Below, in pieces: positions 26,136 through 39,573 of a DNA stretch of 64,000 nt. Position 1 is the stretch's first letter. Each line of letters opens with the position of its first letter. The stretch lies in contig OENT01000134.1 of assembly GCA_900239685.1 (NCBI GenBank), positions 3,004 to 67,003 of the forward strand, written 5' to 3'. The DNA comes from Rotaria macrura. Lineage: Eukaryota; Rotifera; Eurotatoria; Philodinida; Philodinidae. The notes below the pieces were generated by a model. That model was not told the origin of the DNA and searched no databases. It saw only the letters and a list, made by a program, of their open reading frames with translations. Made by a program: the position numbers and the translations under genes.

Positions 26136-29100
26136 TCAATTTGAAAAATCAAATTTACACACGATCGTACCATCAAGATGTGGTACAGGTGTATGAATAT
26201 CTTCATTATCAATTTCTTCATATACATAATTTGGCTTAGATGTAAGGCCATCGTTCATTAAACATATTTCCGATGGATCGATACGACGTTTAAAATAATA
26301 ATGACATTCATTTTTTTGATTATCGAATTTTTTTCCTGCTAGATGATGTATGCGAGGTTTTATATCTCCTAATGTAATACGTTCAACAGGTATATTCAAG
26401 TAAATCATGTATGGTACATCTTTATTTTGTATAAAACACGCCAATGGAGTCTTTATTGTTGTTGTTATTGAACTTGTTGCACCTTCAAGAAAGAAATTAA
26501 TTAATTCGAACTGTTTTAATATTTCAGTCGATTATTTCTCTGCAGAAGATTAGTTTTAAATTGTCATTATCATTCAGAAGGTTTTGAAAGAAACATACAT
26601 GTGCTCATCTTATTCCAACGATTAACTCACGAATTAATATGTGTTAGTAAATTTTCTATTGGAATGTCAACCAAGGAACAAGAACTAATGAATTATCATT
26701 TTTAACCAATGAGATTAATAACTCAAGTTATTAAAAAAAAACCCAACCTAGTCAAAAGACATATTATCATATGTCAGATAAAAGAAAGAAAAACACAAAC
26801 GAATAAGATATACTATTCGTATAATTATCGTTATGAATTTTATTATTTCAAAAGATGCAAGATAAAAAAATATTCATACTAAATTAATATGATTAAAATA
26901 GATAACTTAATTCGTATGAATTCTTTTCTACAAGTGACAATGTCTCTTGTTGAACTTGCTAAAAGTTCATGTTTTGTCGAGTACATGAAGATATTCAAGA
27001 AATGAATAGTGAAGGTTTTATATACATGTAAAATTCTTAGATGTTATTGTTTCACAATAATGGAAAATCTAAAGGAAATGGCTATTTCGCAGTTGGATAC
27101 TACTATGTCTTTTTTTTTAATCAGAACATTAACAAGATCTTGGTTTTTATGAAGATTTAATTAATCTATCGAAGAAATCAAGTCGAAATATAGTAGTTCG
27201 TTGTTATATACTATGTATGAGGAAATATACACATTGTGTCTATATCATATCTGGAAGAAGCCATGTTGTCAAAACTAGTAGATCTCTTTTGTTTTTTGAA
27301 AATGAATGTAATTGATCATGTGGAAAGCTTGAGATTACAATATCTCGAGCTCTATATTGGCTACGACCTCTTTCGAGACCTGAAGTTTTCTGCGATATTA
27401 TACATTGATTGTAACTCGACTGTGAACATCGTCTTTAAATATTGAAAACGTTTTACTTGTTCAACTGTTTTAAACAAAACTTCATAAAAGAAAACATCGC
27501 ATTGGCATTTGCTGATTATTAATTGTTCTATTCTCAATCGCATGCATATGCACAAGATTTCAAATTATACATCTCTATTCGTTTTAGACATTACGACAAT
27601 GAAATTCAATACTATTTTAGTTTCAAGTGGATTATAGAAGAGAACGCGTTCGAATGACAAATTTTATTGTATCTGTTCGATACACTTCAATGATGTTATT
27701 TCTATCATGTATTTTTACTAAATGAAGGACGAATTTTCTCAAAGGACAAACTGACGAAGCATGAAATCAAAAATATCAAAATATTAATCAGAAAATATTG
27801 AAAAGCTTCCAGTGCATTATTATCTGTCATATATTACTACCTAAAGACTTCTCTAGCAGCGATTATCTACATAGGGTGGTAGTTTGAAAGCTATTTTCAT
27901 GAAAATGAATTCTTTTAATACTTTTTTTACTTCAGCAAAATATTTTCTCATTATTTATATTAAAAAGACAAGACTAAGAACAACTACCGTGTCGAAGTCT
28001 GTTGGTGCCTTGTCTTCACATCTGTACCATAGATTTATGATTGCACAGATACATGGATATTATAGAACTCGACATGAATCTAATATCTAATACTGATTAA
28101 TGAGAACATATGTATCAAGTTCCGTACTATCAGTTATGAAAACAGTTTCTTGTTTATTTTTTTTATACCAGCTCCTGGATTATGCTTTTTTTACTATTCA
28201 ATAGAGTTCTTATCTAGAGCTCTAACATGCATAATCAAAATTGAGATGCATTGAAATGGTGTCAATTTTCATTTTTAAAACAATCTAGTAGATATTGAGG
28301 AGTGTGTGTGTGTGTGTGTGCAAAATTTATTGTCCGTTGATTGTTTCGAATGAATGAAGTCAACCAATGAACATTCACTGTAAGGGTCAATATATTATCA
28401 GAAAAAAAAGTTCTATATGATATAGCTGCAGGATCCGAATGTAGATGAAAGTGTAGATTTCTTTAGTACAACGCACATCAGCACTTCATACTTGAAAGGC
28501 ATAGTTTTGTTTTTTAAGACACTAGATTTCGTACTGTAAGTAATGATTGTTTCTCTCTTGAAACAATCAACGGAAAGTCATTTGTATAAACCATTGGTAT
28601 GAACTAGAATTTTACTCTTAAACTCAAGAAATAAATTTTCGAAATCCGATTAAAATACACTTACCGAGTGTTCGATTTGCATTAAAACTTGTTAATATAT
28701 CTCTTTTACTTGTAGATTGTTTCGATGACTTGACAGTTGATGTACTTATTGATGAGTTCAATTTTTTCGGTGTTGAAGCATTTATTATTTTAATTCTTCT
28801 ATCCTGTTGTCGTTTATTATTTAAATAATTTTTCCATAGTTGAGATGAAAGAAAATTCGAATAGAAATTTCGTTTTAAATATTGTAACATATCTTTCATA
28901 GCTGGTTGAAATATTCTATATGGATCAAATAAACGTTCAGATATTTGTTGTCGTATCAAATCTCGTGTTGATGTTTGCAGCCAACTATTCGATATCGATT
29001 CATCATTAATATATTGTCTATAAGCAGCACGTACGGCATATAATGCTTGTCGTTTATCAGATGTTAAATTTGCTATACCAATAACAATAGCACAAAAGCC

Positions 29101-29325
29101 CACTAATGATTCACGTCCATGGATTTGTAAAAATTCAGCTAATAGTGGAAATGTTTCATTGTTGTAAATGATTTCTGATATCGACGGTGATGCTATCGAT
29201 TGCGTTCGTTTCGATATATCTTGATTACTACCAAAACCACGTACATAACGATTTGATGATGATGCTGAATGACAACTACGTATTGAATTTCCTGTACGAC
29301 GTGTACATTCAGTGTCGCTGTACAT
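26136..29325 (-). CDS. axin: Axin, compact form with RGS joined directly to DIX
   Basis: Axin scaffolds the beta-catenin destruction complex in Wnt signalling. Two exons, 29325-28665 and 26482-26136, joined across a 2182-bp intron (donor GTAAGTG, acceptor TTCTTGAAG, both phase 1), give a 335-aa protein that closes exactly in frame. Residues about 55-168 are an RGS domain (ETFPLLAEFLQIHGRES, RDLIRQQISERLFDPYRIF, FLSSQLWKNYL), the APC-binding module of Axin. Residues about 233-333 are a DIX domain (VERITLGDIKP, YYFKRRI, FEEV-like YVYEEIDNED, HLDGTIVCKF), the polymerising module shared with Dishevelled. RGS plus DIX in one protein is diagnostic of Axin. Usual Axins exceed 800 aa; here only about 65 Ser/Thr/Lys-rich residues separate the domains, leaving no visible GSK3, CK1 or beta-catenin binding region and no N-terminal tankyrase motif. 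I found no exon in the intron, but small symmetric phase-1 exons there cannot be excluded by eye. Confidence 0.88.
28302..28320 (+). repeat. (GT)n microsatellite in the Axin intron
   Basis: An uninterrupted run of nine GT units lies inside the long Axin intron. Confidence 0.85.
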
Positions 29326-32094
29326 CTCTTGCTTTTCTCACACTGTATTCTGTTTAGGATATATGAATATGAGTAAGGTCAGTATGCAAATGACCGACGA
29401 AAACAACGAGAAAACACAATTCGTTCATTTCTTTTCCTTCTCTTTTTTTTTCTCTTTCTTCTTCTATATCACAAATGATCAGTTTTTCGTTCGTTTCCTC
29501 GTCGTCATTGCGCTATGTTTGATCTTTCAGTTTTGTATACACCGACATCAGGCAACGCTTAATAAAAAAAAAAAAGAAGAAAAAGACATCTGTTACGTTA
29601 AATAAAACACAAAAAATAATAAACGAACAACGATAAAATATGTTGGGAAAAATTTTAATAACATTTCAATATGATGAAATTCGATCAGTCGACGCGGCTC
29701 ATATGTATATTTATTTATTCTACATGACGTTTGATTTTAACTGTAATAATAATAATCAATCGGAAACTCCGTTTTATTTTAAATAAAACAGAATCGTATG
29801 CATGATAACAGTATGTGCGTGACATAAGCAAAATACTGGTCTTCTATAGATGATTATCTAACGGTCAATTTTCCGATTGATTAATAGATTTTATTTTCAC
29901 ACATTGACATGACTTTCATCGTAAATTAACAGTTTATGTGTTTATACATTGGTTTCATTGAACGACATTACGAAATTTGAATAGATTTCAACATCATTAC
30001 ATTAATTCATTTTTGAATATTATCCATTATATTGAGATTACATATTGTCTGCTAGTCGATGAATACATCGAAATTATAATGACAGACAATCTATATTAGA
30101 CATGAGACATTGAAAAGTCTTAAGATAAATGTTGTTTTTTTTTTCTAGAGAAAAAAAAACAATGTACTCAGACAGACATGATAGTTTTGTGAATTCATTC
30201 GTCGTATTTAGATACAGTTAGAAAAATATCCATATGAATAAATTGACTTCATTAGATCTACAATCTTCGAACACAAACTTATGCATGCAAACGTTTTCAA
30301 AGAGAATTCTTATGTAATTTTCTTGTCGAAAATCGAACAATTGCTTCGAAAACATACGAACTAGATTTTCAAGGTTTCTCTATCTGTTAATCATAAGTAC
30401 ATCGAATAGATATTATAAAAGACAAGAATTGATTGTGATCAAATGTTGTTTTTTTTGAAATCACTAGTCGATATCTTATGTCTTTTGATCACATTCAATC
30501 CGACATTGAACAAAGAGTATTCTCGATCGATATTGTCTAATGCATAACACGGTGTATTATCAAATTACACAATGACGCCACTATTGTTCCACATCAATAT
30601 ATTTATACGATTAAGTTTGTTTGTCATGGGAACAAATTCATAATGTATGTGTAATTGTTGTTCTATGAATATATTTGAATATGTATAACTTTGATCATTA
30701 AAGTTATTAAGAATTAACAAAACAAACTTATAGAAAAGAGAGAGTGTGTGTCTGTGTGTTCAGTGAAGATTATGTGAAAAAGTTGTCAAAGTTTAGCTCC
30801 TCTTTTTTTTTAACGTTCTCGTTCGTTGTATTGTTTTCTTTTCTCTAATGAGTTTTATCTATGATTTGAAGCATATTGGATAAAAAGATTAGTTCAAGGA
30901 GTGAGGTCAACTGTATGAACTGAACTTCTTATGTTATGCTTCTTTGGGATAAAATGCACCTTTTAAAAGTGTCCTTGCCGTATCAAATCATGTTTGATGT
31001 GATGAGATCACTCTCGATTAATTGCGCCTTACGAATGACTTAACTTTGAACAACATCAGTGCGTTATCTGATACAAACATTCAATCAATTAATCATCATC
31101 ACTAAGTCTGTCATTGATTGCACTTGAATAGATTTAATGATTAGATGTATCGCATTTGATTTTGATGATCAAAAGATGGTTTTTCTCAATAGATTTTATT
31201 CAATGTTATTATGAAGATCAAGTAGTCGCGTTCACTAAAGAAGGTATCATAGGACAAAGAAAGAGACGGTAACTCCTTGACTTATCTCATCTCAAATTCA
31301 TCTGACTCTCATTGAATTCTAAACTGTACCTAATTCTATTCGAATGTGTCGATTATAGCAGAACCATGTGAAAGGTGAATACTAACCATTGTTAGATGAT
31401 CATTGACACATCGTTAATATTTCCCTATCTTCTCGTCATGCTCGTAGGTCATTTTCTTTCCTTTCACTATATGCTCTTGTCCATTGTGAATGATGAGTCT
31501 TGTTCATCCGATGGACATTTCTATCCATGCAGTTAATATTCATCCTAAATATAGTATTCGTTTACTCTTGAATAGAGCCTACTATACGACTATATCCATC
31601 TAGAGCAATATTTACATCGACGATTTAGAATTAACCATCTTCACACCATATTACGTCGGAATAAAGTTCAGCAAATAGCGAAGCAAAATCTAATAGAAAT
31701 TTCTTTTGTCACGTTGTTAAACAAATTCCATGCGAAAATAAAGAATAATACATGACAGACAGTAGCTTTATTATTGACAGATAATGACGGAAGAGTTAGG
31801 AGGGACTATCAAATGATAAAGAGACGAATCGGGTGTAAATCTGAGAGAGAGTACGATATTCGTATGTTGCATTCTCTCGATGTAAAACAAGTATTGCCTT
31901 TTATAAAGAAAAACCAGACTCAAGTTGATTCTTGAACTTCAATAGCTTGTATCTATTCGAATTCATGGCGTTCCTTTTGATGAGAAACATAAGAATAATT
32001 GAAAAGTAGAATATCAGTTTTATTGAATACCTTTACAGATCTTCTCTGTCAATCGCTAAATTTCAGAAGAAAAATAAAACAAAGAAAGCACAAA
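29326..32094. other. Intergenic, Axin 5' flank and IDI1 3' flank
   Basis: No gene is supported in about 2.8 kb. A poly-T/poly-A palindrome centred on CTAGAG lies at 30132-30162. The plus-strand frame 29312-29605 is low-complexity (F/S/K rich) and is rejected. The Axin promoter presumably lies just above 29326. Confidence 0.6.
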
Positions 32095-32883
32095 TCACAG
32101 TTTAATTATTTCATCGGTTGCTGGTGCATCTTGATGCAATTCTTGTTCATCGATTTTTAACCACCATTTAGCAAGTAAACCTTCTCGTACAATTTTTGTA
32201 AACCATGGCGTTGTCACACCTTGTTCAACAAGTTCTTCACATTCTTTTAATGTTAATGCTTTGATTTCTTTCACTTCATTTCTATTAATATTAAAGTCAA
32301 CAAATAAGTCAAGTGGAGAGTTTTGCTTATGTTTTGCAACGATAATATAATCGATTTCACTTTCACCAAATATTCCATCATCGGGAATATTTCTTGCTTG
32401 ATAGAAAATTTTTGCTAAATAGATTAGATCTAAATCAAGTTCATATCCGAGTTCATATTGAATACGACGTTTAACAGCTTGTTTAACACCCTCGACGCCA
32501 TTCGTTTCAGTATTGTTAAACAATGGATGACTGCAACATGTATTTGCCCATAATGATGGATAAGTTATTTTCTCTGATGAACGTTGCTGTAATATAAGTC
32601 GCGATGGAAATGTCGAATTATCGAATAGAAAAAATGAAAATGCACGATGAACTAATGATTGTTCGCCTTCAATATTTGATAAGAGATGTGCATCTTTTTT
32701 TGTTGTTTCACCGATTATACGATCATGCAGATCGACGACCATCAATGGTTCATGAAGTAATGATACTTGTTGAGAATCATATTTTTCAAGAAAATCTAGA
32801 GTTAGATGAGTCAATGGAGTTGACAAATTCCGACAAGTTGATACTGCAATATTGACTGGAAGTTGAACGATGGATTTGATCAT
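32095..32883 (-). CDS. IDI1: Isopentenyl-diphosphate delta-isomerase (type 1, Nudix fold), single exon
   Basis: Interconverts isopentenyl and dimethylallyl diphosphate in the mevalonate pathway, feeding isoprenoid and prenylation supply. The 262-aa frame is uninterrupted. The Nudix core has the signature WANTCCSHPL at about 112-121 (catalytic Cys), the helix VKRRIQYELGYE, and GESEIDYI near 193 (catalytic Glu region). VVDLHDRIIG and LVHRAFSFFLF near residues 49-88 are typical of the animal enzymes. About 25-30 N-terminal residues precede the conserved region and could be a targeting peptide. It is intronless, unlike most neighbours. Stop at 32095. Confidence 0.95.
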   Translation of the reverse strand: MIKSIVQLPVNIAVSTCRNLSTPLTHLTLDFLEKYDSQQVSLLHEPLMVVDLHDRIIGETTKKDAHLLSNIEGEQSLVHRAFSFFLFDNSTFPSRLILQQRSSEKITYPSLWANTCCSHPLFNNTETNGVEGVKQAVKRRIQYELGYELDLDLIYLAKIFYQARNIPDDGIFGESEIDYIIVAKHKQNSPLDLFVDFNINRNEVKEIKALTLKECEELVEQGVTTPWFTKIVREGLLAKWWLKIDEQELHQDAPATDEIIKL

Positions 32884-32890
32884 TATTTTT

Positions 32891-32910
32891 CTGGAAAAAC
32901 AAAGAAAAAC
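32891..32910 (-). promoter_or_regulatory. 3' splice acceptor 7 nt before the IDI1 ATG
   Basis: Minus strand TTTCTTTGTTTTTCCAG is followed by seven bases and the ATG. It is consistent with a 5'UTR intron or a spliced-leader acceptor. Confidence 0.5.
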
Positions 32911-33191
32911 AGATATGTCAAGTAAATTATTGAATACTAAAAAAGATTTCTATATCGTAGAATGTCCAAGGGTATATCTATACGTATATAGTATAGATTA
33001 TCGTCTATAAATTCTAGTAGCTTTGATTAAATCGTCAATGGACGAGTATGAATCTGAGGTTTCGAATGTTTGTGAAGNTTATAGGAATATGATGAATGAA
33101 AAAAGAAGTATGATTTTTGCTGTTCTGCATTTAATGTAACCAAAACAAAAACAAACGAATACAAAACATGGTTATTTCTTAACAAATAACA

Positions 33192-36100
33192 TTAGTCAAA
33201 CCATTTTTTCTTCGTTTTTCGTGGAAGTTGTGATTTATTTCTTGTTTTAGCAATCATTCGATCAAGGTCATCACGTATTTCACCTTTAGATTTTTTCTTC
33301 AAACGTTTTATCTTATTTCTTTTCTTTTCACTATTCGAATTATTTGCGAATTTCATTTCATCACCATCATCGATTTGCATAGAATTATTTTGAGAATCAT
33401 TGGGTTCTTCATCTGGTTTTTCTTGCTTCATAATTTCACTAAGACGAATTTTATTATTGTGTTGTTCTACGATATTTGGCTTTTGTTTCTTTTTATTCTT
33501 GTTACTTTCAAATGATAGTTCTGTTTTATTTGTTGGATTTTTCAATAATTCTTGTTTAGAACGTAAGCGTTCAAGTCTTTCTTCTTTTAATTGTAAAGCA
33601 CGACGATTTTCAATTGAAAATTGAACAATAGGTCGTCGATTAGGACCAAACACAAACTTATTATTATTCAATAATTCAATAACTCGTAGTGCTATTTCAT
33701 GACGAGATAAATTAATAAATCCGAAACCTAAAAAGACAAGAATCGAAATATAAAATATAGAATCTCTCTCATCGTGTTCCGTGTCAAGGTATCTCGGCAA
33801 GGAAATTTGAACGTAAAGAAAGAAAGATTTTAGAAGTTATATATATATATGTATATGCGTGTGAAGACTTTTGCACTCACATACGATCACGCCATGCATC
33901 TAATGATAATGTACTCTGACAGTGGTCGCACCATAGATAGAAAATAAAAAGATCATCGGAAGAAAATCGCACCATATTTCGATAAAGTATTGTTATCAAA
34001 AGAAAAAACTAAGTCAACAAGGATTAAGTCAATAACATGAATATTTATGTACTAATATTCTTTTTTTTTCTTGCAAAGTGCTCATTGTTTTATTCAAATG
34101 GATCACTGTAAAGTTTAATTTGAAATGAACAATAGTATTGAGGATACTACCGGCTTTTCCGGATGTACAAAAATATGCTTTCCAATTTTTAAGCCATACA
34201 TATACTTTGAAGTGTCTTCTATTGATCTTGAAAAAAGAATCCTTCGTTCGACACCCTTCAAGTCTGGAAAAAAAGGATTTGTGAGATCCTTTTATCTAAG
34301 AAAACACTGCATTCAGACATTTGTTCTGTATTTTTCTCAAAATCCAAGGTTAATGGTATAAGTACTGTTTCGTCGATATGGTAAGATGAATACTTCTTTT
34401 CATTTTAAAACATTATACTCCTATACTTTTTAGAAGCTTCCACAAAAACTGCACTAGTAGAAGAAAGCACGAGTTTTTCTGATTACATCCGGTATTTTTC
34501 TTTTGAACAGACAAAAACTATAAGGAAATCTAAATCAATGCCCACTACAACTAGTGCTCAGTATCTTTCAAAATATCTTTAGTTCGATCGAACACAGCTC
34601 GGCGGAAAAACGGACGTGAAAAGTTATGTCATTTTGACTGACCAAGACCATAATATCCCATACAGGACAGCATCTGAGAACGTGGAATCTAGCAAAACTT
34701 TTGTTGTACTCTTAAAGATCTATATGCCATGAAAATGTCACGTTTCTTATGAGACATCTTCCGAAAAAACCGCAAAGGTGCGGGCGTACCCTTCAAGTTT
34801 TACGACTATATTAAGATCTTATACTGTTGGAGAAAAGACTATCATGAATGATATCTATCAGCTACATTTATTTTTTATTTCTATAATTAGTCCATCTACA
34901 AGCGTATTCCAAACACTGATAGAAGGACTAATTGAGATTCGTTCCCATCGCTAGCCCGATTCACTTCAGTGTTATGAATTCATAACAAGTTGTGGACTTG
35001 TTATATCTTTGTAAGTATGCATTGAAGATACTTAACTGATAATGTTCGTCAATTAGATATAGTCATTCTTCGTATGATATAGGATACCTTAAATTGATTT
35101 TGAATAAAAAGTAATGTATAATTCGAAAAATAAACACTAGATGAATATAGTTCATACGATTTGTTTATTCTACGATATTTTTGTGCTCTCATCAGTATCT
35201 GACATATTCTATATCAATGAACTAGGAGAAGAATCAGGTTATTCGCTGTTTATGATTGATTCTTATGCACAAGACTCGCATGTAGTTATGTTCACCATTG
35301 TATCCTCAATCAAGATTTCAGATAAAGGCACCTAGTACTTGACTGAGAATAACACGAAAATTCATTCAATCGACAGTAGTATTCAAGTCTTCAGCCTAGC
35401 GAATGATTTTTAAGTTGTATACTGTTTTGTTTTCTACCAAAGTTTATAACATCACTATTACATATATTTGTAATTTCAAGATAACAAGTTGTACGTGAAA
35501 ATTGTTGTTCAAAAAGTTCTCTCCTGAAGATTGACTAATAGAAAAGAATAATGATATACTAACCGAGAGATTTTTTTGCATCTTTATTTGTTTTCATAAC
35601 TCGACATTCTTTAAGAATAATATCTTTCATTGGTATCTTATTTTGTTTCAATGTATCAATAATTAGTTTTCTTAATTTATCATCATCGATATTTTTCGGT
35701 AAATTGTGTATCGTTAAACGTGTTGGTGAAATAAAATAAGATGGATCTTTGAGTCTTTGTTTTTTAATATCTTCTAAATTTTGTCGTTTTTTTAAATCAC
35801 TCTCATTTCCATCCAATTCATTTAAATTAAGTATAACACCACAATTAGCAAGTGACAGATTACGTTGATCATTTTTTTTTGTATTTTCTTGTTTTTTATC
35901 ACGTAATTCTTTTGCTTTAGTCAGTTCATTTCGACCTAATGCCATGTCAATATATAATTCTTGTCCATGAATTGTATACGATGATTTTAAACATTCTTCA
36001 GCATCGGTTGATGACGTAAATTGAATAAATCCACTACCACGTGGATGTTTCGATATTGGATCGATAACTAAACGACACGATTGAATACTACGTTCACCAT

Positions 36101-37871
36101 TCGATGAAAAAACATCTTTTAAATCATCTTCGGTTGCATCGAACGGTATATTTCGTACAAATATTGTACGATGTTCACGAACATCACGGCTACTTTCATT
36201 TGTTCTTGGTTCTTAATAAAGAAAAAAAATCAATGAGTTAATGTTAAATCTACTGCTATTCCATTAAAATTTACGTAGCCTTTGTATCAATAGATTTTAT
36301 CTGAAAACCTCTCCTAGTTACGATACTTCTTCTTATCTTTCATGTAGCACAACATATGATACTAATAAATGCTTTGTTCGCGACTGCGATCCTTGTTCGA
36401 CTGGCAGCTACACTTCTTATACAATTCTGAAAATCATTCATCACGGAAATTACTCACATATGACTGAACATTCTAAAATCCTGTGATTTCTATTGCAATA
36501 ACAATGCTCGAAATAAACTCTTGTTTGTTGACATAGAATCGAATGAAACATATTCTACGAAACAAATAACTGTCTATACTTTAGCTCGATAATATTTTGA
36601 AAAAATCCAATCATTTTTTCTTCCTATGTGTAATTTCTTCGAAATTTGAAGTGGAATCGTGTGGAGTTATTCAACTCGTCTCAAAATATTGCTTTTAACG
36701 AAAAACGAAACATGATATAGTCTGATTTAAGTCACAAAAAATGCAAGTCTTTTTTGCAATCCTCCGTGTCTTGATACTATTGGCTGATTCTGGTAGCATC
36801 ACTTGATTTATTCTTTTGAAAGTCGGACGTTCACTGAGCTTGCTACAGTAATGCAACTTTTTGTTTTGAATTTTGAAGACAGAAAACTAGTCGCGTGTTT
36901 CAATGGATTTTGTCGATCAACAAAAGACACTGCTGCTACTCATAGTATTTGTACAGTAACTGATTGCAAACGAAACAAATATTTGAAAAAGTTCTATTGT
37001 GGTTGACATAAATTTTCTATTATATCTAATAAAATTCTTTACTTGGTTTTTCTTCTTCTTCTTCTTCATCATCATCGTCATCGTCATCGTCATCATCTTC
37101 GATTGAATGTTCTTGCTCCTTTTCATCGAAATTTTCTTGTTCATATTCTTCTGGTTCTTCTTTAATGTTCGATGAATTCGCATTCGATTGAATACCGTAA
37201 CTGTCATTGTGATTCTTTACCGATGACTCTAAAATTACACACATAGATCGAATGCTATTTATCATTATTTTCTCAAACAGTGTTATTTGTATCATTAAGT
37301 GTTTCGTATCGTTTTTACATACCTTTTTGTTGCATTTTTTCGTAGATATTTTTCGGTAGAGACCAATCGAGAGCCATCGGACGACCTTTAATCAATAAAT
37401 TTTATGTTTACGATTTGTTCGAATTCGTTATCTTTACCAAGTATCTTTTGACCGTTCAATGTTTGTATTGCTTTTTGTGCATCTTCAAGTTTTTCAAAAG
37501 TTACAAAACCAAAGCCTTTTGATTGTCCATCTAGAGATGCATACTTTTATGTTAGTTTTCTGAAAACCGACAGCAATCAACAAACCTTTTTTAACAATTG
37601 ATACATTGCTTATTGCACTACTCAATTTTTCAAAAGTTTGTTTCAATCGATCTTCATTGACCTGATTATAAGGCACAAGTGCAGTCATTTTAGTTTTGCA
37701 TTCTAGAAAAACTTTGCTTACTTTAAAATTAAGATTTCGCACAATGATACGAGGAATCTTTACTTCAAAATTTTCTTTTTTTTTATGTTTCTTTTTTTCA
37801 ATTGATCCATTTTTTGTACTCGTTACTGGTGATTTACCTTCTAATTTCGTGACTTCCTCTTTTATTTTCAT
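33192..37871 (-). CDS. RBM28: RNA-binding protein 28 / Nop4-like, three visible RRMs, 7 exons
   Basis: Nucleolar RNA-binding protein needed for 60S ribosome biogenesis and linked to spliceosomal snRNPs. Exons: 37871-37722, 37661-37586, 37530-37438, 37385-37323, 37228-37043, 36211-35564, 33727-33192; 583 aa, phases consistent. First visible [12 protein letters not shown] ... [18 protein letters not shown], followed by [12 protein letters not shown], as in RBM28 RRM2. Then an acidic linker with a run of ten Asp and six Glu. Next [20 protein letters not shown] ... PRGSGFIQF ... LYIDMALGR. Last [21 protein letters not shown] ... ILKECRVM ... LGFGFINL, ending [17 protein letters not shown], then a basic tail ending KKWFD as in RBM28. 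Human RBM28 has four RRMs and about 760 aa; the N-terminal RRM is not seen upstream. Introns of 1836 and 831 bp interrupt the 3' half; the 60-bp first intron is stop-free in frame. Confidence 0.9.
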
Positions 37872-37890
37872 CTGAAATCAATAAGACAGG
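37872..37890 (-). promoter_or_regulatory. 3' splice acceptor abutting the RBM28 ATG
   Basis: Minus strand CTTATTGATTTCAG is directly followed by ATGAAAATAAAAG. If it is a trans-splice acceptor the mRNA begins here; if a cis acceptor, an upstream exon is missing from my model. Confidence 0.5.
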
Positions 37891-39217
37891 ATGTGAAATA
37901 GTATGAATATGACGCTTGATAGTTGTTTTCACTCTCTATAGTATATCTTTTTCAAACATCAACCAGGAACCAAGACATCTAGAATAACTACCACGGAAGC
38001 ATTTGATTTTCTAAGTCCATCACACACATAACTCATTACTTTTTTACTGAAAATGACTTAAAAAGTATTAATGCTCATGTTATATCGTCATTCATTCATG
38101 CATTCAATACGTATCAATTGAATGATTCATCTTTACTCGAATTTCTACCAATAAAGTTTCTAATTGTTCGTATGTAATATATATACGCAGGCAGAAAAGA
38201 AAATAACAGATGGCGTTAAACGACACGAACTGTCATTTGTGTCAATCGGAATGTCTTCAACAATATAAAATGGCGAAAACTGATGCTAATATAGCGCCTT
38301 TTCTAGTGGGAAAAAAGATTCTCAAAATCAGCTGACTCACCTATGTTTTATAGCTACGTGTAAGGTCTTTTAAGATATCGCCTCCAATGGTCAGAATGTT
38401 GTCTCCTGGGATTCTTCAAATTTGTTGATATCATGCATTAGCCGTGTTAATATCATGAGACATGAGAAATCCATTTCAAGACGTTACATACTTCTTGTGA
38501 TTCGAAATGATTGATTTGGTAATAGATGAAATGATCCACGAATTTCGAGTAATAAAGTCAAGAGATCTAGAGTTACGTGACTCGCGTAAATAACTGAATC
38601 ATTTGTCATATGCATCATTCACTGTTAGGCTTTCTTTTCAATCATAGAGCAAAATAGTTTTCTTTTGCAAAGTTTATTTCTCAAGATTTTTTCAGACGAA
38701 TTTTCTCTTTTTCAATTTCATTTGAAGTATCGGTGGAAGAAAAGAATGTTTATAGGATTTTCTCACAACTCCATTCATTATTAATAAGTATGGTTTGCTA
38801 ATAGAAAAAGGAAGGAAGTAGGATGTTTCTTCTCTCATTTACTGATGGATATATCTTTGAGGGTGTGGGTGCAGAGAAAAAGAACATCTAACATCACGCA
38901 CAAACGGTCGTATAATAGAACGTTTGATCGTTTATAACACAGTGAGTTACATTAGCAATCCTATATACCAAACAGTGCAATAACCATTAAAAAACGCCCG
39001 TTTCCGACTATGCTTCTCTGAGATCATTTATTACGTCAACAATTTTCGTTTTTCATGGACATATAGTCTTTTACAATCGTGGGCGATTGATGCACTTAGT
39101 AACAGATCTTTAGTTCTGTACTTTTTATGGATGTTACAAGAAAGGTTCTACTTTCGGTCGTTTTTCTCATTGAACTAATGCTCTTAGAACGACCGTGATA
39201 TACGAAAACTTTGGCAA
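37891..39217. other. Intergenic, upstream of RBM28
   Basis: I searched for a missing first RRM of RBM28 on the minus strand and found none. No other coding exon is supported. A single TGTGGG unit sits near 38863. The repeat cluster begins at the right edge. Confidence 0.55.
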
Positions 39218-39564
39218 CCCAGGTCGACGATTACGGACTTCGTATACGGCTGTAAACGACCGTATACACTCTCCACACGACCGTAAACGGTCGTATTTTA
39301 GCGTTTTACATGGTCCAGTATTACGGTCGTATATCGCCGTATCGTATACGGGCAAATACGATCGTATACGGAGAAATACGGTGGAAAACGGAAACCGTTT
39401 ACGGATTTTGTATACGAGGACCGTAAACGATCGTTTTACTCTCCGTATATCGTCGTATCCCTCCGTATACGACACGGAGATATACGATCGTAATACTGGA
39501 CCATGTATTTTGCCGTATTCCTCCGTATACGGTCGTTTACGGTCGTGCTTGTTCGACCTGGGAA
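39218..39564. repeat. Palindromic CGTATACGG-rich element, copy 1
   Basis: About 345 bp bounded by CCCAGGTCGA (39218-39227) and its exact inverse TCGACCTGGG (39553-39562). The interior is made of near-palindromic words (CGTATACGG, ACCGTAAACGG, CGATCGTATACGG) on both strands and contains ATGGTCCAGTATTACG-like segments in both orientations near 39309 and 39496, so the whole unit can fold as an imperfect hairpin. It is CpG-rich compared with the AT-rich surroundings. The long open frames on both strands here are a by-product of this composition. No transposase is seen; it resembles a non-autonomous inverted-repeat element. Confidence 0.75.
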
Positions 39565-39573
39565 AGGCTATTG

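Noticed and set aside
27236..27445. Candidate missing middle exon of Axin in the long intron
   Set aside because: It is on the opposite strand and shows no GSK3 or beta-catenin binding motif.
34125..34850. Possible inverted repeat inside the long RBM28 intron around ACCGG and CCGGT words
   Set aside because: Matches are too short and not in consistent order to support an element.
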